Assembly (NCBI GenBank): GCA_030035585.1
Contig: CM057480.1
Location: 3,837,001 to 3,901,000, forward strand
Reading direction: 5' to 3'
From: Dugong dugon
Lineage: Eukaryota > Chordata > Mammalia > Sirenia > Dugongidae
Length of the DNA: 64,000 nt
The notes beneath the pieces are model-generated. The model saw only the letters and a list, made by a program, of their open reading frames with translations. It did no database searches and was not told the origin of the DNA. The first letter of the stretch is position 1. The number at the start of each line of letters is the position of its first letter. This document shows positions 43,523 to 55,874 of the stretch, piece after piece. The position numbers and the translations under genes are program-made.

Positions 43523-44651
43523 AAATACTAAATAGGCAATGGATAAGTGGTATCTTGGGTGAAGGGTGAGACAGTACACAATACAGGGGAAACCAGCACA
43601 ACTTGTACAAGGAAAGGTCATGGAAGCCCCATAGACACAACCAAACTCCCTGAGGGACTGATCAGCCGGGCGGAGGACTGTGGGGACCATGGTCCCGGGG
43701 AACATCTAGCTCAGTTGGCATAACACAGTTTATAAGGACAATGTTCTACATTCTACCTTGGTGAGTAGCGTCTGGGGTCTTAAAAGCCTGTAAGCAGCCA
43801 TCTAAGATACTCCACTAGTCTCATCCCTTCGGGAGCAAGGGAGAATGAAAAGAACAGGATACAAGGAAAAGATTAGTCCAAAGGACTAATTGTGCACAGC
43901 TACCAAGGTCTCCACCGGACTGAGTCCAGTACAGCTAGATGGTGTCCGGCTACCACCACTGATTGCTCTGATGGGGATCACAACAGAGGGTTCTGGACAC
44001 AGCTGGAGAAGGATGTATAACAAAATTCTAACTGACACAAAAAAAGACCAGATGTACTGGCCTAAAGGAGACTGGAGAAACCCCGAGACTATGGCCTCCA
44101 GACACCCTTTTAGCTCAGTGGTGAAGTCACTTCCAAGGTTCACCGTTCAGCCAGGGAGTGGACAGCCCCATAAAACCAAATGGGACTAATGAGGCACAGC
44201 AGTCCAGGGACAAGGGCCAGAAGGCAGAAGGGGACAAGAAAGCTGGTGATAGGGAACCCAAGGTTAGTAAGGACAGTGTTGATGTGTTGTGAGGTTGTTA
44301 ACCATTGTCATAGGGCAACATGTGTACTAACTGTTTAATGAGAAACTATTTTGTTCTGTAAACCTTCATCTAAAGTGAGAATAGCAGCACAATTGGAAGA
44401 GTGTAGTCGATGTCACTGAACTGTGCTTGTAGAAATTTTTGAAATGGTGTATCTTTGGCTACGCGTATTTTCCCCAAAAAAAAAAAAAAAGAAAAAAAAA
44501 AAAAGGTCGAGAAGGGAGAGGGTTGACATGTTGTGGGGTTGTTAACCAATGTCATAAAACAATATGTGTGCTACTCTTTCATGAGAAATTATCTGTTCTG
44601 TAAGCCTCCACCTGAGGTACAATCATAAAAAAAAAAAGTTCTTACTCTTTC

Positions 44652-45089
44652 TTTTTCCTTTTTCATGATCTCTTCTCCTCCTCCTTCTCCTCTTCTGGAT
44701 CCAAACAAATCTTTTATATACTAATTCGTTGTGTTTTTTAACATGTTATTTTCTATTCCCTAAAATACGGCCTTCTCACTCAGGATTTTGTTTTCTGTTC
44801 ATTTACCTTGTGTTGTGTCAAATAGTTGGTGATCTTGCCTGTTGGGTCATTTTTAAGAACAAGGAGTTTTCAAAATATCCTTTTAATATTATTTTAGTGA
44901 GTTCTCAACTGTGAGAGAGAAAAAATATTGTCTATCCACTATCTTTAATGCAATAATAACATTTTTTCTAAGATTCTTTGAGAAATCAAAACGAACAAAA
45001 ATAAAAGCCTAAAATCCATGAATGTAATTTCTCCTGTAGGTCTCCGTAAGTCGACTAATACGTCTAGAGTGTAGTTTGATGTAGAACTT
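44652..45089. other. No gene recognised
   Basis: AT-rich, unique-looking. It is continuous with 40319-42121 before the L1 insertion. Confidence 0.4.
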
Positions 45090-45290
45090 GGGAACATGAT
45101 GACTTAGAAAGGACTTGCGAGGCAAACAGGACGATGTTTGGATCCTGCTCCTCTGGTTACTTGTTTGAACTTGAGAAAATATCTCACCTCTTTGATAACA
45201 TCTGCTGTCTAGGGCTGTTTTGAGGAGATAAGAAATAAAGCACCTGAAACTATGCCAGGAACATATATTAGGGACCCAAAATATCCTAGC
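45090..45290 (+). mobile_element. MIR SINE
   Basis: MIR-like order: 'tttgaacttgagaaaatatc', 'ctgtctagggctgttttgag', 'gcacctgaaactatgccagg'. Confidence 0.7.
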
Positions 45291-45339
45291 TCCTTTGCTC
45301 TTAATATTTCATTGTCTCCTCCCCCATATATTTATTTAT

Positions 45340-46392
45340 TGACTATACAAAGGCATTCGACTGTGTGGATCATAACAATTATGGATAACATTGCAAAGAA
45401 TGGGAATTCCAGAACACTTCATTGTGCTCATGAGGAACCTGTTCATAGTTGTTCGAACGAAACACGGGGGAGTGCAAGGTTTAAAGTCAGGAAAGGTGTG
45501 TGTTAGGGTGGTATCCTTTCTCCATACCTATTCAATCTGTATGCTGAGCAAATAATCCGGGAAGCTGGACCAGGGCATCAGGATTGGAGGAAGACTTATT
45601 AACAACCTGTGATATGCAGATGACACAACCTTGCTTGCTGAAAGTGAAGAGGACTTGAAGCACTTACTGATGGAGGTCAAAGACCACAGCCTTCAGTATG
45701 GATTGTACCTCAACATAAAGAAAACAAAAATCATCACAACTGGACCAATAAGCAACGTCACGATAAATGGAAAAAATATTGAAGTTGTCAAGGATATCTT
45801 TTTATTGGGATCCACAATCAATACCCATGGAAGCAGGAGTCAAGAAATCAAATGATGTATTGCATTGGGCAAATCTGCTGCAAAAGACCTCTTAAAAGTA
45901 TTAAAAAGCAATGATGTCACTTTGAGGACTAAGGTGCAGCTGACCCAGGTCATGGTGTTTTCAGTCACCTCATATGCGTGTGAAAGCTGGCCAATGAATA
46001 AGGAAGACAGAAGAAGAATTGACGCCTTTGAGTTATGGTGTTGGTGAAGAATATTGAATATGTCATGGATTGTCAAAGAAGGAATAAATCTGTCTTGGAA
46101 GAAGCACAACCAGAATGCTCCTTAGAAGCAAGGATGCAGAGACTATGTCTCACATACTTTGGACATGTTATCGGGAGGGATCAGTCCCTGGAGAAGGACA
46201 TCATGCTTGTTAAAGTAGAGGGTCAGAGAAGAAGAGGAAGATCTTTAATGAGATGGATTGACATAGTAGCTGCAATAATGGGCTCAAACATGGCAACAAT
46301 TGTGAGGATGGCAGAGGCCCGGGCAGTGTTTTGTTCTGTTGTACATAGTGTGGCTATGAGTCGGAACTGACTCCACTGCACCTAACAACAAC
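45340..46392 (+). mobile_element. RTE/BovB-type LINE, RT to 3' end
   Basis: Encodes, with stops, RT blocks 'LLAESEEDLKHLLMEVKDHS', 'YGLYLNIKKTKIITTGPISN' and 'CLTYFGHVIGRDQSLEKDIM'. The catalytic YADD is present as DNA (45614-45625), preceded by an in-frame TGA from CGA. It ends 'cacctaacaacaacat'. 5'-truncated with a small internal deletion near 45450. Confidence 0.92.
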
Positions 46393-46504
46393 ATACGTGC
46401 AGTTCTTCTCATGACCCTTTCTGTACATCCTGAAAGAATTGCATAGTCCTTCACCTTTTCTTAGTGTTTCTATGAATAATGTTCTGCACAGTCGGTGGGA
46501 GTCA

Positions 46505-46975
46505 GGTTGCATCTCTTTGCTTTTGCTGGGTAACAATCTAGCACAAACCTTGGTAGATTAACCAACAACTTTTTACTTAGCTCATAAATCTGTGCTGGGC
46601 TCAGTGGGGCGGTTTCATTTCTCTGGGGCAGCCTTATCTGATCTCAGTTGGACTTTCTCACGTGACTTTGGTCAGTTGTGAGGTCGCCTGTGGACTGGCT
46701 GGTCTAAGATGCCTCTGCTAGAAAAGTTCACTTATTTGCCATGGGATCGCTCATCTTCTAGCAACCTATGCAGAGATATTCACAGGACAACAGCATTCTA
46801 CAAAAGTGGACAGAGTGGGCAATAGCCCAGACTAAATTTGCATGATGTGGCTTTTGCTACATCCTATCAACCAACGCAAGTCACAAGGCCGGTCTGTGTG
46901 ACTGAGCATACTCTCTGTCTTCCATCTCCGGATAGGAGAACCTGTGACGAATTGTGACCATTTTTAATCTACTAC
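46505..46975 (+). mobile_element. Second copy of the LTR-like repeat seen at 22905
   Basis: Shares 'caacgcaagtcacaaggccg' and the end 'gaattgtgaccatttttaat' with the family. Very decayed; family name uncertain. Confidence 0.45.
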
Positions 46976-47379
46976 TCAGAAGAAGAGTTTTTAGCATGGT
47001 GGCCCTGTAAGGAGATGTCCAGATTAACAGCACAGTAAAAAGCCTGGATTTTGGAAAACACCAGGTTGAGGACAAGGACGAGGCTTTTCTCCTCAGCGGA
47101 ATCCCTGATTTTGCCCTTCAGTCTGTGTGCTCCCCCCTGGATTCATGGCAAGAGTGGGAAAAAACACGGCTTGCTAACCAAATCCCACCCACCACCTGGT
47201 TTTTTGCAGCCTACAGGCTAAGAGTGGTTTTTAGATTTTTAAACGGTTGAAGAAATATTAAAAGAAGAATAATATTTCATGACAGGTGGAGATCATATGA
47301 AATTCAAATTTCAGTGTCTGTTAATAAAGTTTTTTTGGCAAAGGCCCATTTATTTAAGACTCATTTATGGTTCTTTTGT
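46976..47379. other. No gene recognised
   Basis: Unique-looking. No recognised feature. Confidence 0.4.
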
Positions 47380-47440
47380 ACTACTCTAGGGTCACTGTGG
47401 CTCAGAATCAACTCAATGGCAACAAGTTTGGTTTTGGGGG
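47380..47440 (+). mobile_element. AfroSINE, tail fragment
   Basis: Only the final part: 'agggtcactgtggctcagaa', 'caactcaatggcaacaag' and a T/G-rich end. Confidence 0.82.
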
Positions 47441-48289
47441 TGTTTTTGCACTACAGTTGCCGGAGTTGAGAAGTCGCAAAACAGCCTATATGTGTCCCAC
47501 AAACCTAAACTATTTACTACCTGACTCTTTACAGAGAATGTTTGCCAACGCACCGTTTACGACATATGCCAAGAGTTTTCAGATGGGCTGTCTTCCATGC
47601 CAAGCTACAAGGAGAAAATAAAAATCACCAAAAACAGCATAAGAAACAAAGAAAGCTTAACACACAGAAAAACCAGTAGTCTGGAATCACCCTCAGAAAC
47701 GTAATAATCTAATATCATAATTATCTGATCATAATGTTGACAAGGAAAATTGGTTTCCGTGAGGTTTCTTTTTTATTAGTCATAAATCAGAAGAAAAAAA
47801 AAAAAAAAAGATGTATTATGGAATTCCAAAAACTTGTTACGGCAGAAAGAGTTTTATTTCTTAATTATCAAATTATCATTCTGATCAAGATAAAATGGCT
47901 TTCTACGGCTGTATTTAACATTTTCAAAATAGAACGCCCAAAGGCCTTCAGTTTTTAACCAAACTTCATGTAGAGTTTGTTTCTAAATCCTAGGAGCAAC
48001 GTGATAGGAGGGACGGAGGGAGACGGCAGAGGGCAAGGGGGCAGATGAGAAAATGAGAAGTTGACAGTGAGTAATAAAAATCTGATTTTTTCCCGCGAAT
48101 TAAAAACGAGAGCAGAATTCACAAACGGCGGTACTGCTGAGAGCTTAAACGGCTTTTAGCTAGATCCTCCAAATTAAAAGCACAGCATTTTTATAGCATT
48201 ACGTATTTTTCTCTTTTCCACCCCACTCTGCCTTGTGGTCTTTAAAAGTCTCTCCTATTATTTTCCTTCAGCTCACATATTTCTTCCGC
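47441..48289. other. No gene recognised
   Basis: AT-rich, with an A run near 47793-47810. Confidence 0.4.
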
Positions 48290-48369
48290 AGAGCAGCTAC
48301 CTGGTGGGTTCGAACTGCTGACCTTTCGGTTAGCAGCCAAGCGCTTCACCACTGCGCCACCAGGGCTCC
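48290..48369 (-). mobile_element. AfroSINE, L form, head half only
   Basis: Reverse head half: 'tcttccgcagagcagctacc', 'tgggttcgaactgctgacct', 'gcgccaccagggctcc'. The 3' half is missing. Confidence 0.9.
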
Positions 48370-49334
48370 TTATGCCCAGTATAAGGAACTGATAATCAGC
48401 AGAAAATGAGACAGTCCTGATTTGTGAGCGTCTCGGAATTTTGTAGGATAAAGCAAACGCGGTTAATTCCAAGAGACTGGAGGCATCTTGAGTTCGTGTT
48501 AGTGAAGAGCTCCATCTGCTGGTCTGTATGGGTATGTCCTCAAAGCAACTTCCACCAGCAAGTGGCTGCTACACACGTCGAAGTCATCAGAGAAAATAAG
48601 CGAGTCGCCAGCCCTTTTAGAATGCAGATTCTCAATTCTTCCATTTACTTACCTGCACTTAAACATAAATGTCATTTGCCGTGTGATGAGTGCTGATAAC
48701 TGAGAGAGGGCAGTAGTGAAAGGAACAAGGAGTTATGTGTTTACAGTAAAGAAGTTGCCAACTACTTAGAGGCTTTCTTGAAATAACGTTGCCCTTTCAC
48801 ATAGAGAATCCAATTTTGTGCCTCGGGAAAAGCAACGAGAAACCTTTTTTCTTTTTTTCCTCAGCTCTGTAAGATAAATGAGTTAGAATAGTCCCAGTAC
48901 AGATATGGCTTATGTGGGTACAGAAGCATCTTTACTGATTCATAAATGGAAAATAGGTTTGGTCAAACAGATTCTGTAAAATCTCTGTGTTGATTTTAGC
49001 CTAGATGCCCTCCGATGCTCTGCCTTTCACTACCCAGAGAAGGTTAAAGGGAGAACGGAATGGAAGGGAATGTGTTTATTATGAGGCAAAAATGATAAGG
49101 CTTCAATACTTGTGAATTGTAAATCGGGATAACACAATACTTCTACAGAAAATTAAACTTTTCCTTTTTTTTGATCTATTGTAAAAGCAACTTTTTTTTT
49201 TTTTTTTTTTTTGAAACAACCCAGAGGCAGTTTTTGTTTGTTTGCTTGCTTGGAAAGATAAAGAATCAGCAGAATTAACCAACTTTATCTCTACGAGTGT
49301 AGTAGGAAGAGACTATGTAATCTGGAGTAAAATG
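48370..49334. other. No gene recognised
   Basis: Unique-looking, with a T run at 49191-49212. Confidence 0.4.
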
Positions 49335-49490
49335 CATTGGGCTGGAGATGAAAAGAACAGGGTTTTAGTCCTGAAACCAGCTGACCCTGTGACTTTAGGC
49401 TGGTAACAACCTCTCTGGATTTTAGTTGGTTCTCTGTGTAAGGAAGGGTTTGCCTACATGAAGCCTCAAACTTTCCTTTCATGCCTAAAA
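49335..49490 (+). mobile_element. Probable MIR-family SINE
   Basis: Order resembles MIR3/MIRb: 'gggctggagatgaaaagaac', 'ttttagtcctgaaaccagct', 'ccctgtgactttaggctgg'. Confidence 0.55.
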
Positions 49491-49684
49491 GTATTATTAT
49501 TATTGTGCCATCCACCATTGTCATACCTAACCTTAGAAATGCATTTCCTATTATGCTAATAAGGATGATAATTTGTGTATTTTAATATTTTGGATCAATA
49601 TAGTTAAGTCATTCTATATAGACCATTTCCCATGATGGAAGTCCATGGTTCTTTATCATTCTAGCTGACCCAGCCTAAGAAACA

Positions 49685-49890
49685 AGTCCTTGGATAGTGC
49701 AAACAGTTAATGAGCTTGGCTACTAACCCAGTGGTTGGAGTTCTGAGCCCATCCAGAGGTGCCTTGGAAGAAAGGCCTGGAGGTCTACCTCCAAAAAATC
49801 AGCCTTTGAAAGCCCTGTGGAGCACAGTGCTACTCTGACACACGTGAGGTCGCCATGAGTCGGAGTTGACTTGATGGCAACTGGGACTGG
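49685..49890 (+). mobile_element. AfroSINE, variant C
   Basis: Forward C-form: 'agtccttggatagtgcaaac', 'gaagaaaggcctggaggtct', tail 'gtcgccatgagtcggagttg'. Confidence 0.9.
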
Positions 49891-50667
49891 AAGCTTAGGA
49901 AGAGGAAGTCAGATCAGCTTACTGGTTTTCCACCTGAGATGGCTTATGTTAACCGCAGACAGAAACAGCATGCTAACGTGACTCAGCTATTTCAGTCCCC
50001 GGCGACCCAGGCACCATGCAGAACTACCGTATTAACATCACCCCTTTACCTAACCGTGTCAAATCATATCCAATATTCTGAAATACTCGATTATAATTGA
50101 GTGTAATTGCGAAATACTAAACAGAGGAAAATGTTTGTTCCATACTAACACAAATATCCAGAATCAAATTCCTTTTTTAAAATAAAAATGATCATCATTG
50201 ACCACAAAGACAGCCTTGTCTCCCATGGATTTTTTTTTTAAGTGTCATTTAGCCATGTAATCAATGAGAGTTCATTCTTATGTTATGATCCCCAAATCTC
50301 TACAGATGACAGTATTAGGGGAAGGTAGACTTACCTCTGATATTTTTTAATTTTTATAGTGCAATTTGAAGAAAGGTTTTTTTAAAAAATTATTTTATGT
50401 AAGGTTGACAGCAATTCTGATACTATCCCCTAAATAATTTACAAGGCGATGGTCCAAAAAGAAATTATTAAATGTTAGTTTTTCGAAGAACAACGATTGT
50501 GTCGCAGTGACAATGGCAAGTGGAATAGTACACACGATGCTGTATCGCACGGCATAGGGTCTCTAACACCCATGTGGTTGGTGGTAATCTCGGCTAGCCT
50601 GACTATGCGTACGTTTGCTTCTTTTCTATATTTCCTTAAGTTTCTTCAAGGATCACATTCTACATTA
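49891..50667. other. No gene recognised
   Basis: AT-rich, unique-looking. Confidence 0.4.
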
Positions 50668-50669
50668 TA

Positions 50670-51015
50670 CAGTGAAACCTGTGAGAGCCAGAACTGCCTT
50701 GTTTTTCAGGGTCCTGCTGTCACCACTTTTTTATTGGTCTCTCCTACTCTCCCCCATTGCCATTGAGTTGATTCCGATGCATAACAACTTCATAGGTTTT
50801 CCAAGGCTGTAAACCTCCATGGAAGCAGACTGCCACATCTTTCTCCCACAGAGCAGCTGGTGGTTTTGAACCACCAACTTTTCCGTTAGCAGTCGATGGC
50901 TTTAACCACTGCGCCACCAGGGCTCCTACATTTCTCTCTAGTGGAAAATATTTGAGTTTTCCTTATCTGACAGGTTTCTGCCTTACATAGGTTCCAGCTT
51001 TCATAGGTTTTATTG
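50670..51015. mobile_element. Tigger/pogo-like non-autonomous DNA transposon, split by a SINE
   Basis: TIRs of about 25 bp: the left end 'cagtgaaacctgtgagagcc' matches the reverse complement of the right end ('caataaaacctatgaaagct'), differing only by transitions. The dinucleotide TA flanks both sides (50668-50669, 51016-51017), as in Tc1/mariner-type elements. Without the SINE (50753-50927) it is about 170 bp and has no transposase. Confidence 0.7.
50753..50927 (-). mobile_element. AfroSINE, L form
   Basis: Reverse L-form inside the MITE: 'gccattgagttgattccgat', 'ccaaggctgtaaacctccat', 'catctttctcccacagagca', head 'gcgccaccagggctcc'. Confidence 0.93.
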
Positions 51016-51017
51016 TA

Positions 51018-51660
51018 ACTGGGCAAAAGTAATTAATATTATCAAAGTAATAGTAGGTAAAGTACTTAATGATATGCTGGGATGCATCAATGAATATTAT
51101 TTTCTTTCCTTTTCTTCTCACTTCCTGTAGCGTGCCCACAACTGAATCTTCCTGAGTCTGAGGCTAGGGTTTAGTTAGTTAACCGTGGTCTTCCCATAGT
51201 GTTCTCAGGCTCAGGCAAGCTATACCCTGCACGTGGAGATGATAGAGACTCAGTGCCACTCCTGACACATACGGACTCATTTACATGCCTGCTGTAGCTC
51301 TAGATCTGGCTTCTCACCTTCTGTTGGGCTCCTTGCGTTCAGCACTAGAGCTCCCAGGTAAGAGACTGATTTATTCTTTCCCTTCTACCCATTCCAGTGC
51401 ATCCCTCTATCCCTCTGCCTTTTAATGTCCTTTCTCCCCAAACTCACCACCAGCACACTCAACACAAACTCTTAACAGAACACTTTGGAGAGTGACTTCT
51501 CACCCTTCAATTTTGCTTTACCCCATCGCGATCATTCCTGGATCATGGCCCTTTACATCGTTCGTTCAGCTTAGTCATTCAGAACAGCAGGCTGTCTTTG
51601 TACCGACGGGGATCATAAATTTTTTTCTAAGATTCTGCAAAGCCCCCGTCTCTCTATCAC
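51018..51660. other. No gene recognised
   Basis: Unique-looking. No recognised feature. Confidence 0.4.
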
Positions 51661-51667
51661 ACCAAAA

Positions 51668-51880
51668 ACCAAACAAAATCCATTGCTGTGGAGTCAGTGT
51701 CGACTCCTGGCAGCCCCACGTGTTACAGAGTAAAACTGAGCTTCTTAGGGTTTTCTTGGCTGTGAGCTTTACGGAAGCAGATTGCCAGGCCTTTCTTCTG
51801 GGGTGTGGCTAGGCAGGTCCAAACCACCAACCTTGAGGCTAGTAGTTGAGCACAAACAGCTTGCCCCACCCAGGGACTGT
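51668..51880 (-). mobile_element. AfroSINE, variant C
   Basis: Reverse C-form with 'gtggagtcagtgtcgactcc', 'ttgccaggcctttcttctgg' and head 'gccccacccagggact'. Possible duplication 'cacaccaa' on both sides. Confidence 0.88.
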
Positions 51881-52232
51881 TCTAGCACACCAAGCCCTGT
51901 TTTAATGGAATCATGCTTTGTAAAGGTTATTGGATTTGCTTTAAATTTCTAAGAATAAATAACTCAGAATGTTCAGACGAGTCTATCTTTTTTCTTAATA
52001 ACTTCTCTAGTATCAAGAGACCCTAGGGCACTATGGGAAGCCCTAAACATGTTTGAAGCTTGACATTTTAAACAAGAACAAATCAATTTTTGATTTACCG
52101 AACCTACAAGACCATCCTTCCTTTTGGAAAACGTAGCTTTTAAAATATTTTGGTAACTTGCCAGTTGTTTTACTAATTCTCTGAAAAGGAAAATTATCTA
52201 GAAATATTCATGTCACCTTGGTACAGACTAGG

Positions 52233-52441
52233 AACACCTGGTTGGTGCAATGGTTAAGCGCTCGAATAGTAGCACAAAGGTTGATGTTTCGAACACATCC
52301 AGAGGCTCTTTGGAAGACAGCCCTGGCAATCTGCTTCTGAAAGGTCACAGCCTTGAAAATCCTATGAAGCCATTCTACTCTGCACACATGGGGTTGCCCT
52401 GAGTTGGAATCGATTTGCAGCAACTAACACAGAAACAGCAA
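52233..52441 (+). mobile_element. AfroSINE, variant C, with 13-bp target duplication
   Basis: Forward C-form: 'acacctggttggtgcaatgg', 'gaaaggtcacagccttgaaa', tail 'ttgccctgagttggaatcga'. Perfect duplication 'ggtacagactagg' at 52220-52232 and 52442-52454. Confidence 0.94.
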
Positions 52442-52737
52442 GGTACAGACTAGGGAAAAATTTCACTTTTCAATTTACTTTCCTTATATTCTCCTGGGGA
52501 GGAAGAATAAGAGGAAAAGGAAAGAGGTTAGAAAAATCAGAAGTATATATTCATTTTCATATGGTATCTGATACTTTTTTGAGGTATTTCTATTCCAACT
52601 GATAGAGAACAGGTACAGATGACAAACATTTGAAAATGTTTTTATTGATGTTAATGATAAAATAACTACTACCTCTTATTGCAAAGATATTTTGATATAT
52701 ACAAACTTATTCGACACTCATGACAGCTTTGTGGGAT

Positions 52738-53066
52738 CCGTTGTTATTGGTCGGTGCCGTTGAGTCGGTTTTTACTCATAGCGACCCCGCGTACAACAGA
52801 AAGAAACACTGCCCGGTTCTGTGCCATCCTCACAATCGTTGTTATGGTTGAGCCCCTTGTTGCAGACGCTATGTCAGTCCACCTCTTTGAAGGTCTTCCT
52901 CTTTTTCATTGACCTTCTAATTTACCAAGCATGACGTCCTTTTCCAGGGACTGGTCCCTCCTGATAACATGTCCAAAGAGATGAAGTCTCGCCATCTTTG
53001 CTTCTAAGGAGTATTCTGGCTGTACTTCTTCCGAGATAGATTTGTTCGTTCTTCTGGCAGTCTGTG
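52738..53066 (-). mobile_element. RTE LINE, 3' terminal fragment
   Basis: Reverse RTE: 'ggtgccgttgagtcggtttt', 'cccttgttgcagacgctatg', 'gttcgttcttctggcagtct'. 5'-truncated. Confidence 0.9.
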
Positions 53067-54597
53067 GAGATCAGGAGGGCATGGGAAATCTCCTAAAATG
53101 AGCCTCCTTTTCCCTTTTACTCTGCGTCCACAAAGCTGCTGAATGTGTTCAGGCACTCGGTAGCAAACGCCAGAGTTACCACTGTCTTCATTGCCCTTGA
53201 TTGAGACGGTCTTCACCAGACGTGCGTCAGTGCCTGAGGGGTCTAAATAAAGTCATTACCAAATCAGTTACAGAGAAGGAAACCTCTAACCACTTCCAAA
53301 TATAAGATCATGTTCCATGAACAGAAGGGGCGTCAAGAACTGGGTGAAGAATAAGCCAGAATAGCAATTTTCTGATGGCCACACCACAGGTATGCTCTGA
53401 GGTGTGGAATTCTGAAGCAATTAGTGAAATGTGATCTGGATCCAGTTCTGCTGAAGTAAACAGACTACTAGAGTGTGGATTTAAAAAAAACAAAACAAAA
53501 CAAAAAAAAACCCTTGTTAGCAATAACCAATTTCTGGACTTCACATAGAAGGGCGTCACCACTGAAAACAGTCCTCAGCCATCACCTGAACTCAGAATTT
53601 ACCATCCACGATGTCCTGGAACCACACAGCTTCTTGCGTGCTACAGCATTGTTTTCAGGGAAAAAGCAATTTATGTTAGTATATAAATTTCACGATTTTT
53701 CATTTGACTTCCCAAATGATGGCTGGTTTGGAAAATTGCTAAAAAAAAAAAAAAATATGTGAGGCATCACAAGATCTTCAAAATCATGTTTACCAATGTG
53801 ACAGCCAGAGAGAAACTTTACAACAAAACTGAACATGATTTTTATAATGTATAAGATCGTTGTAATTTTTATAACTACACTCACTTCAGTTAACTTGGTT
53901 CTGCGTGTGAGTGGATGGCTCCGTTCAAATGCAAGTGATGGGGAGAAACGTGAAGGGAGCGAGAAATACAAACATGTGAAATGGTTGCTTTATATCTAAC
54001 AAATGTAAAAAGTTCTTAATTTTGACCAAAAAAAAAGAAAAAGAAAGACAGATGTGTACAGTATTTGTTAATAGGAAATCAGATTCTTAGCAACACCTCA
54101 ATGTAAATACTAAACACACATACAAAGAATAGTGTATCAATGGGTTACAAATGATTAACTTGCTGTAAAGCTTGACTTTGTCCTGGTTCAGACCAGTAGG
54201 CTTGCTGTTACTGGACAAATCTGCTGTAGAACACATCATCCAGAAAACAGCATCCCATACAATCAGTACATTGAATCACACTGAAGTTCAAAACAAGGAT
54301 CGCCCAAGGCTTAAGGAATGTTATATAACAGAGCTGAGGAAGAGAACTGTCAACTGCAGAAAGATTGATTTTCTCATTTATTTTCCTAAGAGCTTATTTA
54401 AAATATGACCAGTGGCTAGCTGAGAAGACATGAAAAAAGTCCCAGATCTTGGGTGGAGAATGTTCCTTGCTTAGGCCCTGATTTTACTCTTAGAAAGAGA
54501 GTATCCTTGTCTCTTGTTCTTTGTGGTCCTGGCTCCACTCTGTGGGGCCTTCTTTGGCCATTTTCTTCCTTGGCTGTGTCTAACATGGGTACTGGGG
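53067..54597. other. No gene confirmed; one open minus-strand stretch
   Basis: A minus-strand frame is open across about 53067-53240 (residues such as 'NSGVCYRVPEHIQQLCGRR'), discussed as a low-confidence finding. The rest is AT-rich with A-rich runs at 53481-53512 and 53740-53756. Confidence 0.35.
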
Positions 54598-54804
54598 GGC
54601 CAGAACCAGTTGCCGTCGAGCTGACTTTCACTTATGGTGCCTTACGTGTGTCAGGGTAGAACTGTGCTCCAAAGGGTTTTCAGTGTCTGATTTTTTGGAA
54701 GTAGATCACTAGGCCTTTCTTCAGAGGCACCTCTGGATGGACGCAAACCTCCGACCTTTCGGTTAGCAGCTAAGCGTGTTAACCATTTGCACCACTCAGA
54801 GACT
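54598..54804 (-). mobile_element. AfroSINE, variant C
   Basis: Reverse C-form: 'agttgccgtcgagctgactt', 'aaagggttttcagtgtctga', head 'caccactcagagact'. Duplication 'ggtactgggg' / 'ggtattgggg' (54588-54597, 54805-54814). Confidence 0.9.
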
Positions 54805-54814
54805 GGTATTGGGG

Positions 54815-55873
54815 AACACACTTCTTCGTGGTTGTACTGCTTTCTCAGCCTACCTTCTGCTTATGATGTGGAGCTGCCCAAGTCTGTCACAGGATTATAG
54901 ATGCAGCCTCGTGAGTTCTTTGACAACACGGTTCTCTCAAAACTCAAGATGACTTACCTATGTCCTTCCAGCCGTTTCCACATCCCACATTTCTTTTTGA
55001 GAACACAGTTCTCACGTCAGCTACATTTCGCTCTCTCTTTTTCCTTTTTTGCCGTGTAAGCTATGTTTCTCTCGTTTTTGTTCTCATCTATCTCTAGACT
55101 TAAATTGAGTTATCTCGGAGCTGGTGGGCTATTTTGGAAAAGTTATGCCCTTAATCTGATATTTGCTTTGGCGCACTTATATTTATTCATTAAGCTATTT
55201 TAATGATAGATGTACAGGCCTCACCTTTAATTCGGTCTGTGCCAGCAGAATAAATTTTAACGGGTCTTAAGACTTTCACAATTTCTTTTACATTTTGAGT
55301 CTAAAAATAACTAGCTATTCTAATTCTACATTGCCCCTAATTTCAGAACTCTATTTATTTTTACTTTCCTGCCAGCCAATTCTTTCCAGAGCTCATAGCG
55401 TTCTTAAAATTCCTTGCCAAGTGCACTCAGTAGTTTTCAGCTCACTACCCATATAGTCTGCCTGCAAAGTTACTGAAGGCTATTATTTATGAAGTATTTT
55501 CCACTATAATGTGGGCTTCTGTTTTCCCAGCCGCTCAATATCAGTTAACCTCACCGCTAGCAGTCAGGTGCTAAACCAGTGCCCCACGTTTTATACGATT
55601 TCGATGGCACAGTACTTCTAGCATGGCGTTAGTCAGATTAGGCGAGGTGCTGCCTAGGTGTGGGGGTTAGTGCGAGCTGGGAGTTCTGTGGCCTTGAATC
55701 AAACATGTTGGTGCCTTCACTTCGGTGAATATTCCACGGAATTTTTCAGGTATGGTTCAGAGTATGTGGGTTGGGTTTGTGGCAGTTTCCTCATTTCTTA
55801 AAATTTTGTTGAAGATTTTCATTTCTTCAGCAGATATCAAGGGTGAAGATTTAAGCAAAAATGATGTTACTCA
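54815..55873. other. No gene recognised
   Basis: Unique-looking. 55550-55580 weakly recalls a SINE head ('caggtgctaaaccagtgccc') but is too short to call. Confidence 0.4.
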
Positions 55874-55874
55874 G

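Larger units (their letters stand above)
42140..44633 (+). mobile_element. L1 LINE, 5'-truncated, 3' 2.5 kb, with perfect 18-bp target duplication
   Basis: Starts inside ORF2 at the position equivalent to 12520 in the large L1 and continues to the A tail. An 18-bp perfect duplication ('aaaagttcttactctttc', 42122-42139 and 44634-44651) defines it. The perfect duplication suggests a fairly recent insertion. Confidence 0.97.
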
